Origin: Globisporangium splendens
Lineage: Eukaryota > Oomycota > Peronosporomycetes > Pythiales > Pythiaceae
Direction of reading: 5' to 3'
Assembly: GCA_006386115.1 (NCBI GenBank)
Contig: VFIW01000004.1
Location: 992,001 to 1,056,000, forward strand
DNA length: 64,000 bases
The position numbers and the translations under genes were made by a program. Position 1 is the stretch's first letter; every line of letters begins with the position of its first letter. The notes beneath the pieces are model-generated. The model was not told the origin of the DNA. It was given only the letters and a program-made list of their open reading frames with translations, and searched no databases. Below are positions 33,885-44,525 of the stretch, in pieces.

Positions 33885-34988
33885 ATGACGATCTACTACT
33901 GCCTGATCGCGAACAAGCACTGTCCGCTGGCCGAGTACAGCAACGGCGGTGACAAGAAGATGAACGAAGTGGCGCAGAAGCTGCTCAAGAAGCTCAACTT
34001 CGATGAGTTCTCGGTCGAGTCGGTCGACTGTGACGGTAAGACGTACAGCTACCGCGTCGAGGGCGAGATCGTGTACGTCTGCGTGACCAACGAAGCGTTT
34101 GGGAAAAGGTAGCGTGTCCACATGAGCGTGTTTCGATGATCCCATGCTCAATGATGTGGCTCACCTTTCCCGACTGACGTTGTGTATGCGATGATGATGA
34201 TGACGACGGGGTAGCTCTGCGGCGCTGTTCTTGAAGCATATCAACCAGCTTTTCGACAATGAGTTTGGAATTCGAGGCAAAGCCACCAAGCTCAAGTTGG
34301 ACATGAACCGCGACTTTGCGCCAACACTCAAGAAGCAAATGGTACGTCGAACTCGCCGTCTTTGTTGTTATTCGTCACGTTTTTGCAGAGCCACAAGTCT
34401 GACGTGTTATTGTGATGTGGGAAATGGAATGTGTAGGAAACGTACTCGTCAGCAAAAGGCGCGGAAAAGCTGCAGGCACTCAAGAAAGACTTGGATAGCG
34501 TCAAGGACAACGTGCAGCAAAACATTAGTGAGTGGCGCAATGGTCTACTCCTGATTCAATGTGGTGTTGTTTTCGTGCTAATGACTTTCTTTCTTGTAAT
34601 ATAGGCAAGGTGCTAGAGCGTGGAGACAAGATTGAGCTCTTGGTGGACAAGTCTGAACAGCTCAGGTGAGTGTTATGTGCAATTGAGTTGTTGCTATCTA
34701 GAAGGCTGCGAGTCTTACATTAGAAATATGCTTCGTGCGTTATTTCAGTTCGCAATCGGCGGCATTTGCGCAAACGAGCAAGAACCTTCGACGGCACTTG
34801 TGGTTGCAGAATGTGAAGATGATGATCGCAATCGGTGCCATCATTGTGGTACGGAGGATTTTTGGACTCATTGGCTTGATTCTATGGGCCGTTTACTAAC
34901 GCGTAAACCGCTTTTTGTGTGTTTCTCTGTGATGTTGTAGCTTCTCCTCGTTCTTTTCTACCTCTACATCAAGAACAAGGCATCGTAA
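33885..34988 (+). CDS. VAMP7-like R-SNARE (longin)
   Basis: Six exons (33885-34108, 34215-34341, 34437-34527, 34605-34665, 34749-34848, 34941-34988) join with matching phases to 216 residues, the usual VAMP7/VAMP72 length. An N-terminal longin domain (IYYCLIANKHCPLAEY..FGKR) is followed by the R-SNARE helix (LKKDLDSVKDNVQQNISKVL, with the zero-layer Arg in LERGDKIELLVDKSEQL) and a C-terminal membrane anchor (MMIAIGAIIVLLLVLFYLYI). It mediates fusion of endosomal or secretory vesicles. The terminal stop TAA right after the anchor shows that TAA functions as stop in this genome. No lesions. Confidence 0.93.
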
Positions 34989-35068
34989 CCTACCTTAACT
35001 GGAAGATCTTATTTTTTGGGCACAGCGGATGCAGTCTATCAATCGTGGTGTACACTTTGTTTGTCTTA

Positions 35069-36875
35069 CTAGTTGATTTTCGCCTTTTTGTTGGATGTGG
35101 CAGCCAAAGAAGCCCAGTACAACTTCATCGCACACAATGTAGAGAGCACAAGCACAGCGCTGCACCCGCTAAAGAGCTGGTCAGTGGTGAAATGACTCGC
35201 TCCCCCGGTTCCAACGACCACGAGGATGTTGGTGGGCAACCGGAAGAGTCCGAGTGTCGTGCTAAGACCGTTGGTTGGGAAGTAGTGCGTACGCAGCGTG
35301 CCGCAGCAAGGCGCAAAAGCTCCAATCGCAAGCTGATATGTGAAGAGAGCACACAAAACAAGGTCAGTCGCAGTCACTACAACGAGGAACCAGATTGCAG
35401 TTATCATACCTCGAAAATGAAGAACGCGCCGAGAATCCACATGTACGAGTCTGTAGCTGTGGGGATAAGCAGCGCGACCACAGAGACCGCGCACAAGAGA
35501 GACGCGAAAAGCTCACCACTCAGCGTAGTGCGACTGATCTGGTCGAAGAGTTTCCCGCCAATCGCGATGCAGAGCATGAAGCTGGAGAACACCAGGCCGC
35601 TTGGGAGGATTCCGTCGGGTACGACGGCTTCCAAGGTTGGGTACCATAAAAACACTGTGGGGTGCCACAGACAAAACAAGCACACAGCCGTTAGGCTGCT
35701 TACTGCGTGAATATAAGGGCTCTTCCAACATCATCTTACCGAAAACGAACATCGCGCCATCAAAGAGCGAGTAGCATAATCCCAACGCATATGCATCAGC
35801 GTCCAGCTGCACTTTAGCCTCTTCTCTGGTCGGTAACAATGCCTCCTTGCTGTCACCGTCATTCCTCGTCGTTGAGCCATAGTTTTCGGTCCAGGAGCAT
35901 ACGAATGCGCCAGCGAGCGTGGTGACGACAACTGCAAGACGGAAGGGACCGATCTCTCCAAACGAATCGGCGGCGGCTTGCGCCGCAAAGCCAGCGAGCA
36001 CGGCGAGGATCCCGTTCCCTTCCGATGCGATGGCAAAGGTATTTGGGATCAGCTCTTCCGCAAAGCCTGCATACCAAGGCAAGAAACCAAATTCAAGTCG
36101 TCAGATTCATTCCCGCAACATGGCATTTGAATGTAAGCTGTGGCGAATGCACTGACCTCTCGCTCGGTGCTCGGTGACCATCCAGCTCTCAAAGGCAGAA
36201 AAGAGCAGCGACGTGGAGACTCCGCCGAGCACACGACCAATAAGAAGCACCGTCATGTCTGGTACGTTCTCCAACAAATTGATGACGATCTACCAAACGG
36301 CACGCGTTAGAAAACAAGTCAAATGACGACTCTCATCTTGGTGGTTTACTCACCTCCAATGCGCAGTACACCAAGCACGCATTGCGTCTGCCGTAGCGGT
36401 CTACAATGGGTCCAATGAGGCTCCCAAACACGGCTGACGACAGGAACCCGGTCAGGAACAACGCGCCAACGTTCACTCCATAACTCTACCATCACCAACA
36501 GACATCATGCTCACGATCAATTACGTAGCATTACAGAGCATAGAACCAGAAGCACAAATGCAACGAACGTACTTGATAAAGGCTGTACATATGCGTTCCC
36601 TGCAGCCAATCGGCAAACATGACGAGGAAGTACACCGTTAAGTATTGCCAGCGGAAGCGTTCAAATGCGGCGGCATCATGTGCATATTTGTCTGGGGATG
36701 TTGCTGCTCCATCGGACCCATTGCGCTTCTCCTTCGCAGACTTTGTGCGCGACGACACGAAGCGATCGGCAGTGTGCAGCAGCAAGAGCACGAGGATCAA
36801 CGCCACGCAGGACGTGGACGCCCATGGCGGCCACCGGAACTCGTTCCAGAGCCACGCCGTCAACATGGCGAGCAT
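35069..36875 (-). CDS. MFSD5-like major facilitator transporter
   Basis: Minus-strand exons 36875-36573, 36485-36354, 36289-36157, 36066-35740, 35654-35410 and 35332-35069 give about 467 residues, near the ~450 of MFSD5. Recognisable segments are YLVMFADWLQGTHMYSLYQ-like (FLVMFADWLQGTHMYSLYQ), the MFS motif A region GPIVDRYGRRNACLVY, GRVLGGVSTSLLFSAFESW, FAEELIPNTFAIAS and GTLRTHYFPTNGLSTTLG. About twelve hydrophobic segments are visible. MFSD5 relatives carry out high-affinity molybdate uptake in algae and plants; the substrate here is inferred. The start could lie at an ATG at 36917 instead. Divergent from the 71-residue gene. Confidence 0.85.
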
Positions 36876-37089
36876 GGTGATGTGGCATTTCTGTCTGAAT
36901 ATCTTGTCTGTTGGCATCAGATATTCTGATCCCACAATTTGATTCTATCGCTCTGATCATCCGACACAGACAGCATCAGACAAAAGACTGATACCAGTTG
37001 CAGACTCAGATAAACCAGAGCCATCTGATCCCGACCTTTGCCAGTCAGTCATTTTCCAAAAGGACACACACACACACACACAGGAAGCA
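36876..37089. promoter_or_regulatory. Short divergent promoter region with CA repeat
   Basis: 214 nt separate two divergently transcribed genes, ending in a (CA)n run at 37064-37082 immediately before the plus-strand start codon. No defined promoter element recognised. Confidence 0.35.
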
Positions 37090-37502
37090 ATGGACGTGTT
37101 GAGCTCCAAGACGATCAGCGAGAAGAACGCGGCGAAGATCCTCAAGAAGTTCGTGGACGCCAAGGAGGAAGAGGAGAACGCCGACCTCATGGTGCGGTAC
37201 TGCGTCTTGTTGTTGTATTTGTCTCTGTAGTGCGTGTGCTTCTGCGTGAATGAGGCGCGCTTGGCGCATGTTTGTTCCGCAACAGAATGCGTGGCCATCT
37301 GTACGCTTGCGTCTTGCAAAAGCAATGGTGCAAGAAATGCAATATGCTGGCTTAACTGTGTGTCTATACGTGTGTGTCTATTGCGCAGATGAATGATGAA
37401 GTGAAGTTCCAGTTGGCGCAAGTGTTAGAGCACCTGGAGGGCAAGAAGCAAAAGGTGCAGCCTGCGGTTGCCCAATACGAGGAAGAATATGAGGAGGAAT
37501 AG
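37090..37502 (+). CDS. Small conserved-looking acidic-tailed protein
   Basis: Exons 37090-37191 and 37389-37502 (phase 0) give 71 residues. It starts MDVLSSKTISEKNAAKILKK, has a helical middle (NDEVKFQLAQVLEHLEGKK) and ends in an acidic EYEEEYEEE-type tail. It is not recognised. Good splice sites, uniform codon character and the divergent promoter support it as a real gene; the role is unknown. Confidence 0.6.
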
Positions 37503-38972
37503 AGCAAGCGGTTATGCGATATTGACGCGTGGCAAGCTGTCCCGTCAATGCTGCAAACGTCGCTGTTCTGAATCGGAGATATAGAATCTTTTAACGTTAT
37601 GTATATCAAAGCTTTTACGCATTGCTGGTGTTCGAGGTAACCAAGTGTGTGGATGTGGAGCCATCGACCCATTTGTGCAGCGATCTGACCCATTCATTGC
37701 GATACCAGAGGCTTTGCTTCGTCTTTACCCTGTGTGGCGCGCTTGTCATCACAAAAAGTGACTTATTATACAAGGTTTCAAAACGGTGTTGCGCTGTTGT
37801 GCGTTAATGATCGCTGCTCAAGAATATGCGCTTGGGAGCGACACTTCGTCAATTACACTATTGCACTGTCTGCCGTCGCTCGCCAACATGTTCGTGCTGC
37901 TTCCGTGACGCAAAGAGATTATTACACCATTCCTGTCTTCTATTCAGCTGACAACGCATATCAATTGTGGCCAGCTCTCAGTCAATAATGGCGCCAAACG
38001 CAAGCCTTTACTGGTGTGACATACACGCGTGGGTGATGTGGTGCTCATCCAGGGTTACGCGTCGCCTTCCGTGGCGCAACCGAGCCGTTGAAGATGTGTG
38101 ACAGGGACTTGCACTTCAATTCATTCACGTCGGTCTCAATTGTGACAAAGCGCTACCCCATGCGCAAAACACCACCATCTCCGCCACCTTCAATGTTGTC
38201 GCTTCCGTGTCATACACGTTGTAATGTTGCTCACATTTTCTCTTTTCCAGGCAGCTCTTTGGACCTGGCCGACTGATCCTCTCTCTCGATCCCAGGCTCT
38301 CGAGACCGCATACAGTACATGGCTGGTGAGCAAGTTAGATTTCGGCAGCAGCACACGGCTGGTGACCCACACGTTTGTTTTGCTTGCCCAACGGCGCAAA
38401 TCGCTTGCGGCACACTGTATCATCTCGTGTCTTTGCCCGTGACATTCAACTGACATCCTGTCACGATCTTCCTGTAGTCGAGCCAATCGAGTCAGAAACA
38501 ATCACTCCGACATTGCATTCATCGATTGTTATTGGCTAAAAATAAAAATTTGTCTACCATCATTGGCTGAAACAGCGCATTCTGGTCCGATCGTCATGGA
38601 GGTTCAGTGAACGCAGTGGTACGGTATGCAGCCACCTTCCAGCTGGTGCGATAGAGGAAGAGGGCGTAAAGGCACGGACGACGCGCTGGATGTCCAAGTA
38701 TCGCCGTACCATAACGAGCTGATTGTCGAGCCAGCAAACGGACGCGCTTCCACTCCGCATTTCCTCCCTCTCCCTCTCTCTCTCTCTCGCACATACTCGG
38801 ATCGGCACAGTCCGTTTTGCGAGAGCGAGTGCATTAGGCGTTCGTTTGGCACCACGCGCTGGATTGAAAAAGCGGCGAGTTGAAGGCAGCTGCAGCCCAT
38901 TTCCTTCCATTCTTGAATATCACTTGGCATCCAAAGCACGCGGCGCCAGTACTCGCAGTACATTGATCATTG
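37503..38972. other. Gene-poor stretch
   Basis: About 1.5 kb without a supported gene. Open frames of up to ~119 codons exist but overlap on opposite strands, lack motifs and do not splice sensibly. CT-rich run near 38764-38789. It includes the upstream region of the ankyrin-FYVE gene. Confidence 0.5.
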
Positions 38973-40718
38973 ATGGCGGACCAGCGCGCATCCAACATCC
39001 TCCCGGAGTACGGCATCTCGTACAAGCCGTACCATGAGGGGCTCGCGAATCCCATGCCGCAGCATCAGGTCGGCAACCGCTTCAGTGGCGACGATGATGA
39101 CGATGTGTCCGACGACCCGGCGTGGTACAATGCGCCACGCGGCAGTCTGCAGCCCGCGCTGTCGACGGCGATCCTCAAGAAACACTCGGCGTCGTCCATG
39201 ACCTCGACCGAGACTGGCGCGTCGAGCAACCCCGCGTCTCCACACAACGAGGCTGACGGCGAGGACTATTTCCCGCCGACGCAGCCGCAGATACAGCAAC
39301 GCCGCTCGATTCAGATCCCAGTGCCAATGCGCCATTCCAGAAGCAGCAAACAGCGTCCGTCGCTGCAAAGACGGAGTCCGAGCACTTCGCTTTCGTCGCC
39401 GATCACGTCGCCTCCCTCTGCTGGTCGTGCGTCTGTTTCGCTCGATATTCGCGAATCCGTGGACTTTGGTCGAAAGAGCAGCGCTCATGGACACCGGTCT
39501 GCTGCTGCTGGACGCGGTTCCGTTTCGCTCGACATCCGCGAATCCCTGGACTATGGTGGGAAGAACGGTGCACATGGATACCGAGAGAGTATGATGCGGT
39601 ATCGCCCCAGCGACCTAAACACGAATGACATGAAGAAGAACCTCATGACCCGAGATAGTCTCGCTACCTTCACGGACCCCGTGGAACTGCTCTCCAGTAG
39701 CCGCACGTCAGTGTTCAGTAACTCTGGTGGTCCACGTCCTTCAGAAGACGGACTCACGGATTTCCTGAAGGCGGCACGAACCGGCAACACCATGCTGATG
39801 AAAGCGTCGATTCAGGACTCCAACACCGGCTTCAGGCAGCGCGACCCAGTCCACGGCCAGTCGGCACTGCACATCGCCGTGCGCTTTGGCCAGTTTTCGA
39901 TCGTGAAACTCCTGTGTCAGTCGAAAAAGACGCGCAAGATCCTCTTGGACAGCGTCGACAATCGCCAGAACACGCCGCTGCATTTAGCGGCTGCAAAATC
40001 GAGACGCATCACCAAGTTTCTGCTAGAACAAGGTGCGTCCGTGGCGTCAGTCAACTCGCGCAACCAGACGCCGTTGGGTGTGCACATCTTGACGTGTCGA
40101 CGGGACGAACCGCTGATCGCCGAGATGCTGCTGCAGCACAAGTCGGACCCGAATGCGCTCCTGGATACGAGCACGTTGATCCACAAAGCCGTGGACATGT
40201 CGCTCTACGAGATCGCGTACCGCCTCGTGCGCTATGGTGCGCGACTCGACATCAAGGACGAGAACGACAAGATGGTGTTTGACAAAGTGAACCGCAAGGT
40301 GCTGCGCCAGCTGTTCAGCAAGATCTCGTACCCGCCCGTGTGGGTTCCGAACGACGAGCGCAAGAACTGCATGCTGTGTTCGCGCAAGTTCAACCGCTTC
40401 AACATCGGCATTCGGCGCCACCACTGTCGCCACTGTGGCCGCATTTGCTGCGGCCAGTGCTCGCACGTCTCGGTCGAGAGTGACAAGTTCCCCAAGACCT
40501 TTGAGGAAGAAGATGGCCGCACGTCGAAGAAGCTGCAACTTGGTGAAGGTGCGAAGATGAAGCGCGTGTGCAAGACGTGCAGCATCGTGTTCAAGGAACG
40601 AGAGACGCCGCAGGAGGAGAAAACCTGGTCGGACGAGTTTGTGGAGAAGGTGGTTGGCTACACGTGGGAGGAGATCGAAGAGCAGCCAGGCTCCTCACGA
40701 CGGAGCTCCGTGGCGTAA
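38973..40718 (+). CDS. Ankyrin-repeat FYVE zinc-finger protein
   Basis: A single exon of 581 residues starting at the ATG MADQRASNILPEYG. The N-terminal ~250 residues are low complexity and rich in Ser, Arg and Pro, and contain two near-identical copies of a short SVSLDIRES motif (ASVSLDIRESVDFG and GSVSLDIRESLDYG). Ankyrin repeats span ~270-440 (QSALHIAVRFGQFSIVKLL, TPLHLAAAKSRRITKFLL). A FYVE domain lies at ~460-545 with paired cysteines and the ligand-binding basic motif RRHHCRHCGRICC. FYVE domains bind PI3P on endosomes. FYVE fusions of this kind are especially numerous in oomycetes. Acts probably as an endosomal adaptor. No lesions. Confidence 0.9.
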   Translation: MADQRASNILPEYGISYKPYHEGLANPMPQHQVGNRFSGDDDDDVSDDPAWYNAPRGSLQPALSTAILKKHSASSMTSTETGASSNPASPHNEADGEDYFPPTQPQIQQRRSIQIPVPMRHSRSSKQRPSLQRRSPSTSLSSPITSPPSAGRASVSLDIRESVDFGRKSSAHGHRSAAAGRGSVSLDIRESLDYGGKNGAHGYRESMMRYRPSDLNTNDMKKNLMTRDSLATFTDPVELLSSSRTSVFSNSGGPRPSEDGLTDFLKAARTGNTMLMKASIQDSNTGFRQRDPVHGQSALHIAVRFGQFSIVKLLCQSKKTRKILLDSVDNRQNTPLHLAAAKSRRITKFLLEQGASVASVNSRNQTPLGVHILTCRRDEPLIAEMLLQHKSDPNALLDTSTLIHKAVDMSLYEIAYRLVRYGARLDIKDENDKMVFDKVNRKVLRQLFSKISYPPVWVPNDERKNCMLCSRKFNRFNIGIRRHHCRHCGRICCGQCSHVSVESDKFPKTFEEEDGRTSKKLQLGEGAKMKRVCKTCSIVFKERETPQEEKTWSDEFVEKVVGYTWEEIEEQPGSSRRSSVA

Positions 40719-40904
40719 TAGCTTGACGCTGCGCTGCCTGCTACGAACGAAGTAGCATGGAGCAAACAGCGAGAAGCGCGTAAGCTTGGACGTTTTTATT
40801 CTGTTAATGTAAGTTCTGCTTTGGTATCGTATACAATCTCCGTTGTGAAACACTTGGTGCAGCAATTCGCGAAGTAGCGGCAGCCCCAAAGCCGTTTTTG
40901 CAAG

Positions 40905-42886
40905 TCAATCAAAGCAACCAAAGGAGATCTGGGACATCGCGACGGTCGGTTTGTGCTTTAGTGTCGCGAGCCGCTCGCGGTACTGGAGACCGTAGTTGAT
41001 CTGCTCCTTCTTGCTCTTTGGCACCGTTTCGGGTGGTGTTGGCGGCTTGATAGACAACTTTTGGCTGGAATGACCCATCATCATGCGGTGCGCAGCAGCG
41101 ATCTGCATGGGGTCAGGCACGGCCATGGGTTTCTTCTCGCCCATTCCCCCAAGCCATTTCGCCTTGTCTGTGCCTGTGAAGCCAAAGCAGTCGCGACCGC
41201 CATCCAGCCCGTTTCTCTTCTGCGCACCTTTGAGCGGAGGAAGCGAGATGCCACCCTCGCCCTCACTCTGCTTGTGGTGCTGCAACGGTGCGGAAAAGCA
41301 CATCTGCTGTTCGTTCATGTGCTGCTGCGAGGCGTCCAGCATCTTCCGGTACTTGCAGTGCACGAGCAACGCCGAGGACGTGGTGGTCGGATACAAGAGC
41401 GAAAAGTCGACGAGCGGCGTAGTGTCCTCGAGGTCGTCCTCTGGTATCGTTGAGCTCTCAGGTCCTCCTCGTGAACCATTCGTCGCGAAATCGCTAATGG
41501 ATTTGCCGTACTTCTGTTGTAGGCTCCGGTTCAGTTCCTCTTGCGCACCAAGGTACTTGACGACAATCTTGTCAAGATCTTTGAGTCGATCCGAGTTGAA
41601 CTCGGTATAGTATCCTGCGAGCGCACTTCGTAGACTCTCTTCGCTGAGATTCTGATAGCCTCTGCCTGCTTTCTGTAGAGATGAAGCAGTTTGCTCGTCC
41701 TGTTGCTCTGGCTGCTGCTCGTGTTTCGTGGCGCTTGCTGTCGAATGGATCTCGGGGAGCTGATTGTCGCTGGAGCCACTCGTATTCGTATTGGCGACCG
41801 AGACACCATAGAGTCGCACTTGCGTGGACTGAGCCTGCTCGGCATCGTAGCGGTCTTTGTCCTCGGCGGAGATGTTGAGAATATCGAACGTCTGCGAGAT
41901 GAGCCGCTCTTTGATGTTCCAATCGAGTGGCGAATCGCAGCCAAAGCTCAGCAAGTGGTGCCGAGTACACGGATTTGCGCAGATTCTTTGCAAAAGTGGA
42001 CCGATACTCCTGCGCAAGCGATGGCTGCACCGCAAGAATGGACTTGAGGCAGATGTCGCCGATCTTCTCCCATAGCGCATCCACGCGCTGCTCCTCGTGC
42101 GTCTCTTTGAGCCACGCAAAGAACCACCACAGAGAGCGTTTGCTGCCATTCCCGTCTTCCGTCGCGTTCTTGTTGGATTCGAAGTTGTTAGAGTGCTTGT
42201 TCACCGCATAATTGGTCAGGTGCATGAACCGCTACTCCATGTTTTCTGCATTTGGCGCCACGTAGTCGGCGGTACACATGCGCACGAGGCCGTCTTTGAA
42301 CAAGTACACACGCAGTGGAGCGCACGAGGTGACGAGGACGTAGATGCGGAGGTCGAACTTCTTGCCTGTGATCAAGAGCGGGCGGGCGATGTACTGCTGA
42401 GCCACAAGAACATCGGAACGGTTGATCTGGCTCATGTTGCGCGTGAGAAACACGCCTCGTCCCTGGCAGGAATGATCGGGCTTGATGATGAACGTCTTCT
42501 GGTTCACCCCATCGGCGTTGAAGTGGGTCTGAAAGTCGTGGAAATCAAACGGGAGGATCCATGTCTTGGGGCAGAAATCGTATTCCTCGGGAAACAGCTT
42601 CTTCATGCGCTCAAAGTTGCGCAAGCTTGGATTTGCGCGCCAGGTTCGACATACCCAGGAAATGGTTCACCTTCTGATACGGCAGCAAGATCTTGAACGT
42701 GTTGACGAAGTCGGGCACGTCGATCCAGTGGATGTTGCAGGAGCTGATGCCGGCTTTGTCGTTCTCGTCCGTGATCACCTACCAGCCGCGGTCGCGCGCG
42801 ATCTTGCGCACGACTTCGTACTTGCAGAGCGTCATGTTGATGCGCACTCTCTTCTCGCGCTTCCTGGGTTCCTTGGTCCCCTCCAT
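40905..42886 (-). pseudogene. Tubulin polyglutamylase (TTLL6/13-type) with multiple lesions
   Basis: Reading starts at 42886 (MEGTKEPRKREKRVRINMT) and continues with IARDRGW, TDENDKAGISSCNIHWIDVP, FPEEYDFCPKTWILP, HSCQGRGVFLT, AQQYIARPLLI and MHLTNYAVNKHSNNF, the ordered motifs of the tubulin tyrosine ligase-like family. Disabling changes: TAG at 42779-42781 after RGW; a one-base insertion near 42633 shifting frame before RNFERMKKLFPEE; TAG at 42232-42234 before RFMHLTN; and a deletion plus frame change near 41960, where the segment that should carry the catalytic PWLLEVN motif is missing and the sequence jumps to CDSPLDWNIKERL. The C-terminal tail stays open to 40905. TTLL6/13 enzymes lengthen glutamate chains on axonemal tubulin. 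Loss of the ATP-grasp core makes activity impossible. Confidence 0.88.
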
Positions 42887-43310
42887 GATGATGACGATAG
42901 CGTTTGATCTAATCAGCGGCTCTTCTTCACACGGAGCTGATAATCGCTTTCTTCAAAAACGTGACTTGAAGGTGTCGAGTGCCAGCCAGGCTATCGAATG
43001 CTTTTCATAGGAGACAGAACGCTAATTTTGAACTTCGCGCGTCTTTGCAAGAAATCGATGCGCCTATTTGCAGCCATCTGCGCGCATCAAAAATTGTCCC
43101 ACATTCTCATCGTGGCGCTCAGTTGACGTCAGATAGAGATAGCTGCATGCACAGGCGCTTACATGTTGGCTGGAAAATTGCAGAGTTGGAGTCTGTATGC
43201 AAACGAAAACAAACAACGTTTTCACCCCAAAGACCCAGGAGATGCGCAAAGTTTGAACCTTTGAATTTCTCTTCGACAGCTTGCTACATGCTTTCTTCAT
43301 CACACGCTTT

Positions 43311-44232
<922 letters not shown>

Positions 44233-44525
44233 TATGCTCTGTCGTCTGTTGCCTTGCACGCGTCTAATGCGATTATGGCTGTGAGTTGCAGGAAGCTGCT
44301 CGTCAAAGGTTCAACCTGAGCGGCTCGCGGGTTTGTTTACGTCTTTAGGAAGTCAAACCCACCCGACCCGTTCGCAAGGTAGCCATGGTGATGCCACGGC
44401 GTCACTCTCTTTAACACCCAATCACTCAATCACCCAAAACAGGCAGTGTGGAAGTTCAGTAGGGAACAAAATTAAAGTGAGCAATTTCAAACTAACTATT
44501 CTGGCTCTGATATTGCTGACAATTT

